Shown: positions 1 through 6,000 of the stretch, piece by piece
How the letters are laid out: each line of letters starts with the position of its first letter
How positions within the stretch are numbered: the first letter of the stretch is position 1
Source of the DNA: Candidatus Altarchaeum sp. CG2_30_32_3053
Lineage (GTDB): Archaea; Altiarchaeota; Altiarchaeia; Altiarchaeales; Altiarchaeaceae
Direction: 5' to 3'
DNA length: 6,525 bases
Assembly: GCA_001873845.1 (NCBI GenBank)
Contig: MNZY01000094.1
Span: 1 to 6,525, forward strand
The notes under the pieces: model-generated
What the model was told of the DNA's origin: nothing
The model's input: the letters and a program-made list of their open reading frames with translations, nothing else
Databases searched by the model: none
Position numbers and translations under genes: made by a program

Positions 1-52
1 CCACAGCAGATAATGAATAACTACTTGCTGTCTTATTTATTGTTATATTTGG
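1..52 (-). other. DUF11 repeat, second copy (cut by window edge)
   Basis: Residues 2158-2174 repeat the start of the preceding DUF11 copy (P-N-I-T-I-N-K-T-A-S-S-Y-S-L). In DNA, 11-52 matches 311-352 at 41 of 42 bases (the difference is at 21/321), exactly 300 bp apart. The array therefore continues beyond the left edge. Confidence 0.88.
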
Positions 53-3000
53 ACACGCAACAAAAACAGTTACATTTGCAGTTGCATTTACAATTTTTCC
101 TGAATAATTACCTGTTACATTGGCAATATTTGTTGTTGTCTGGTTTATTGTTGTTGTGCAGTTGCATTTCATTGATTCATTAACTGTCAAATTATCCTTC
201 GGACAGACAATATTATTGCATTTATCATCACTGACATTAACATTGCTTAAAGGAACATTTCCAGTATTTGTTACATTGTAATAATAAGTTACACTTCCTC
301 CACCAACATGTAATGAATAATTACTTGCTGTCTTATTTATTGTTATATTTGGCTGCAGGTATAAGAATTTACATCCCCCGTCTGTTGCACTTGAATCATT
401 CCATCCGTCTGGTTTATCACATGTATTATTATCTCCAGAACTTAAAAGCCAAGCTGAAGAATTAAAATCCAAATTAGTATTATTATAAACTTTATTTGAA
501 TTTATGGTTGAATTTGATTGCTGGGAGAAAATTCCAACACTGTTATTTAAAATTTTATTTCCTTCAATAGTATTATTTGAATTATTACTTGTTGTTATTC
601 CTGTTTCATTGTTGTTTGAAATGGTATTATCCAAAATTTTGTTGAAATTTGAATTGAAATATGTATAAATTCCTGATTTTTTGTTTGAACTTGCTGTGTT
701 GTTTAATAGGTTGTTGTTTGATGAATAATATAAATAAATTCCTACAGTATTTGAACTTGCTGTGTTGTTTATTATGGTGTTATTTGCGGAAAAGTGCAAA
801 GATAGTCCTTCACTATTTAAATTTAATGTATTGTTAATAATGGTAACATTTGACGCTGAATCTAAATGAATTCCATAAGAGTAGTTTGTTACCTTACAGT
901 TTTTGATGGTTATATTGTTTTTATTTGCTACAATTATCCCATATCCGCTTTCCGATCCTTTAAGAGTTGCGCCATTACAATCCAATACAACATTTGATGA
1001 ATTTATAATTAAAATCCCCTCTGCACCTAAATCTGATAAGTTGTAGGTGTTCCTACATAGAGTTAAACTTCTATTTACGATTAAATTGTCTATTGCCGGA
1101 ACAACTGATGCATTATTATCATCGCAGTCGTTTCCAGATGGACATCCTATGGAGTTGTATTCATAAAACCCATCGTTATCTTTATCCTCGCATCCGGAAA
1201 CAACATATATTGACGTGTTTGCTTCATTATTACTATAATCTTTTTCTGTAACATTTTTATCTATTAATGTCACTTTAACATAAATTTTGTGAGAACCTTT
1301 TGTCGTTTCATAAGTGGATTTAACATCTTTTGTTCCAAAAGCAGGAATGTTGTAAATTGTTTTATTTACATCAATTTGCTTGTCGCCATCAAAGAATTGA
1401 ACAATTGCTTCCGATACATCCAGTGCTCCAAGATTACGGATAACTGCACTGACAGTTATTATATCTCCACTAACAGGATTATTATTTGAAAATTTTATAT
1501 CTTCCTTATAAACACCAATGTCCGGCTTACTTATTAAATTTGCAGTTTTATTTTTCACTATGTTATTTGCTTCTTCCTGATTTACAGCACAAACACCCAT
1601 GTCAACATAATTCAAACGAATAACGAGGTCAAAGCCGGATGAAACGACATAATGTCCTCCGTTAAGGTGTACGGTATGTACATTAATGGTGTTTTTAGCA
1701 ATTCCTGAAGGAACAGTATTGATATATGAAGGCTCAACAGGGAATATATAATACCCATTAGGAATAGTATCTTCAAGAAAACCTACTTCATAGCCGTTAA
1801 GCGAAATGCGGACATCATGTGGATAATAGTTTGTAATAGGCTGTGGAAGAGTAAAATATGTTACTAAATAAGCGTCTTTAATGTTCCCTATATTATTCCA
1901 TGCACCGTCCCATGTGCCAATCCACGTGCCATCCCATGAACCATTCCAATTACCTTTCCAATTACCTTTCCAATCACCATCCCACGAACCATTCCAATTA
2001 CCTTTCCAATCACCATCCCACGAACCATCCCATGTGCCATTGATTGTGCCGTTCCATGTTCCTATCCAAGGATCTTCTGCATGCCATGTTCCAATTCCCG
2101 TACCTTCCCATTTTCCGATACATTTCCCCTTTCCGGTTCCATTCCATGTGCCGTTACACATGCACCCACCCATTTCTAATGGAATACATGTACCGTTACA
2201 TATTCCATGGTAATTCTCTGTACAATTACATAGTGTGGAATCCCAATTAGTGTTGTTTGTACAATTACATATACTAGTTCCATTCCATAATCCAATACAC
2301 TTGCCGTACCAAATTATCCATTCGCTCCACTCATGTTCTTTACCTGGTGGAGGTTCTTCTTCACTTCCTCCACTACCACTTCCAGTACCAGTACCTGTTC
2401 CAGTACCTGTTCCAGTACCTGTTCCCGTACCAGTTCCACTTCCAGTACCTGTTCCCGTACCAGTTCCCGTACCAGTTCCACTTCCAGTACCTGTTCCCGT
2501 ACCTGTTCCACTTCCAGTACCTGTTCCAGTACCAGTTCCACTTCCAGTACCTGTTCCTGTTCCCGTACCAGCACCAGGGCCCTGTACAGTGCCTCCCGGG
2601 ACACTTACCGATGGAGAAATATTTGGCCTATTGGTGCAATACCAGTCTGTTGTATGTGAATTATGATTTATTTCTCGTGACGGATTCCTATCAGGGAATG
2701 CTGACTTCCATTGATTACGGCAACTATCAACGGCTGATATAACACCCACTCCTGCTGATACATATCCAAAACCCGGACGAACTTTGCCTGCTATATCTCC
2801 ATATATTCCTGCACCTGTCCCCAATGCGCTTCCTCCTAATCCAACTCCACTTGCTACAGAAGGATCATTATATGTGTCAATTGCTGTTATTGCTAGACTT
2901 GCACCAGATGCGATCCACCCTGGAGGACCCGGAATAGCAATTCCAACAGCCAATGCATTACCTGCACCACATTTTATAATAATAGCTGCTCCCAACAAAA

Positions 3001-6000
3001 CATCCCAAAAGCCAACATCTGAGCCGACCCATATCATCTTATCATAGGTATAACCAACTGATGGAGAAACATCAAGCAAAAGAACTGCTGATGTGCCCAC
3101 TGAAAAAGTAACATTGAATTTAATAATACTGCCGTTTTCATAATATGCGGGAATCGTTGTATCAATTGGATAAGAAATATTTGCCTCAAGAGATATGTTT
3201 TCATTGTAAGAATACAAAGTCATTCCATTTTCAGCCACAACTTCAATACTTAATGTTTTGTTTACAGTCTTATTTGAAATTATAATATAACTAAATGTAT
3301 ATTCTGTTTCATTTTCTGTTGGTTCAACATCCTGCAAATCCATAATTATTTCAGGGTCATCTGCAAGCATAGTGTGATTGATATTTACAGTAATTACATA
3401 ATTCTTATCCTCTTTGTATGGGAATGGAACCCAGAAGGTATAATTCTTTTGTTTATATATTGCGGACTCATCTGCTACAACAAGATGAATGGGTCTGGAC
3501 AAAGAAACGCCGGATGAAGATTTATATGCAATACTTACAGAATAATTTCCAGAAGGTATCGCACTTGTATTAAATATGGCTTCGTTATTTATAATCTTAC
3601 CTTGTATTATTACTTGCTTGAACGGATCTAAATCCCATTGTAAATAAAGAATTGGCATTCCACTCAAATTTGTATCGTTGATTGTTGCTTTAAATACATA
3701 AGGCGCATTATCCAGCGTTATTGAATCGTTGTAGTAACCATAATAATCAGGGTTACTATCCAAGTAAAAATTATTAAAGTAATTATTTGTATTTTCATAA
3801 GTAGTATTTGTATCTGAGACACTTGCCCATGAAATACTTTTTGGATATACAGTATATAAAGGAGTTGTGTTTACTGAAAAATATCTTTTTTCTGTTGTTA
3901 ATGCGTAATCAATTAATTTTGCTTTATATGAATAATTGCCTGCCGGACCATGAGCATTAAATAAAATTTTACCAAAAACATCACTTCTACTATTAAGAAT
4001 AATTTCATCATTAGTGTTTTCATTTTTGAGAATTAATGAAACTCTTTTATCCTGGGAAGGTATTCCCTCTTCAGTTACATCAACTATTATCTGTGCCATA
4101 AATATTAAATTATTACCTACTCTGTACGATTCAACAAGTATATTTTCATCAGGATTAGTATTCATTGATTCATCATTGTCATAATATTCTGAAAATTTAA
4201 TATCCATTGCAGGCGTATGCCCGATAAATATCTTTTTTCCAGTACCGCAACTGAAAGATGTCGTTAAATTAATTGTTTGTCCTGCACCTTCAACAAATAT
4301 TATTGCGTTAGCAAGTCCAGTTGAGCCAGGAACAATTTGTGGAGTTACTTCAAATTCAACATACTTTCCACCGTAAAGATAACCGTGTGTGATTGAAGGT
4401 GAAAAATACAACTTGCTCGCAACAGATTCCTCTGCAAAAATTTTAAGGTCTGTTATTGGATCGCCATGATTTGTTACTCTGAATTTCTTTTTTAATGTTG
4501 CAGAGTCAAAGTCAATTTCTTCTATTGTAAAATTGAAATATGGTATGTGTACATGAACATGAATATATGCAAAATCGGAAATGTTCTCACTTATGTTTGT
4601 TTCAGCATCAATACTCATTAAATTAACAATAAAATCAAAATTTTCCTGCAATACATCCTGTGCATGTATTGCTAAATCAAGAATAACTGTCTGCCCCGGA
4701 TTGAGTGTAATTATTTTATCAGAAGAGCCATTTCCTACAAAATTGATAATTATATCATTGTACGGGTTTGTCAGGTGTGCAAGTAATTGGTGTGCTTTAT
4801 TATCTGTATTTTGCACGGCAACATACCTATGCTGATCATAGTTTCGTTCAACCTTAAAATAATAATTCTTTTTCGTAAATGAAAGTCCATTATCAATGTA
4901 AAACGAATTCACACTACTCGTTGCACTGCCGCATGTTGAATTACTCCTGACATAATAGGAATATTGTGTATTTCTTGTTAAATTTTCAATTAACACAGAA
5001 TGGGCAAGTCCGGAAGTGCCAGAATATACGGTATAATTTGTTGCATTTGCTAATTTGAAAAAGACCTCAGTAGTAGCATTTATTAATGTATTCCAGGATA
5101 TAAGGACATCTGTTGAGCCAATATGTTGACTATTAGATGGCTTTAAATTGAATATTTTTTCTCCTGGCTGCACATTTAAATAGGAAGTATCACTCTGTGT
5201 TGTGTTTGTATTTATGGATTTCACTGTTGCAGTAAGAGAATATGAACCTGTGGAAATGCTACATGAATACGGAACTGAAACAAACACTTTGATGTTTCTC
5301 ATTTCGCCGGCGCTTAAATATACTACCTCTTTTTCAATAGAATACCATGTATTATTGATTCCTGAAATATTTAATGAAAAGTTTGCAGGAGTAGAGCCGT
5401 AATTATTTATCGTTAGAATATATGTTACATTTCCACCAATTCCAACATCTTGGGAATATGGTTTAAGACTAATTGTAAATAGTTCTATGGTTGAAACCTC
5501 AAACGGCAGATTAATTGCTAATTTATTATTACTCTCATTTGTTTCAGATACACTATTGTAATTATCTACAAAGACACTTGCATTATGCATTCCCGGGCTT
5601 GCTGTCCATGTGTATAGGAGTACTTTTGATTCTCCCGGAAGTAGTTTGGCCACATACACTGTTCTTGAGTAATAATTATCTATTTTAAGTTCGGTGTAAA
5701 AGTTATTTGCACTTCCAGAACCGACATTTTTAATTGTCACATTGTATTTTACATTGTCTCTATCTTTAATGTTTGATTCTGGCTCCCATGTAATATTTTC
5801 CACAATTAAATCTGGATATACAACAATAGGCAATAATTGAGAAAGTTCGTTATTGGTTTCATTTGATTCAGCAATGTAATTATTGGCATCTACTACCACT
5901 TTAATTATATGGCTACCGGACAACGCCGCCCAAGTTTTATATATAATTTTTGACTTGTTAACAGAAAAATTACAAACATAATAGCCACCTATATATGTGT

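Noticed and set aside
268..465. Small plus-strand ORFs (also near 1289-1489, 4581-4835, 5202-5402, 6036-6242)
   Set aside because: All are antisense to recognised domains of the giant gene, with no domain, plausible start context or independent support.
655..1081. Enzymatic pectate-lyase-type reading of the beta-helix
   Set aside because: No cluster of catalytic Asp/Arg residues can be picked out in the rungs; the repeat pattern only supports a NosD-like structural or binding helix.
1956..2028. CRISPR-like direct repeats
   Set aside because: The repeats are tandem and overlapping with no spacers, match the codon period and lie inside a coding domain.
1881..2213. Plus-strand ORF rich in H-V-P and F-Q-L-P repeats
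   Set aside because: Shadow of the Trp-Gly repeat on the minus strand; the periodicity is fully explained by the 12-bp coding repeat.
2314..2604. Second minus-strand frame giving a Glu/Val/Leu-rich repeat
   Set aside because: Out-of-frame reading of the low-complexity linker. The real frame continues unbroken on both sides with recognisable domains, so there is no need for a frameshift.
2235..2666. Plus-strand ORF giving a long Pro-Val repeat protein
   Set aside because: It is the reverse complement of the Gly-Thr linker: G-G-N A-C-N codons read backwards as Val/Pro codons. It has no ribosome site or domain, and the minus frame is continuous through it.
2784..3047. Plus-strand ORF of 87 codons
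   Set aside because: Antisense to the hydrophobic Gly/Ala segment; its Ala/Pro composition follows from the Gly/Ala-rich codons of the real frame.
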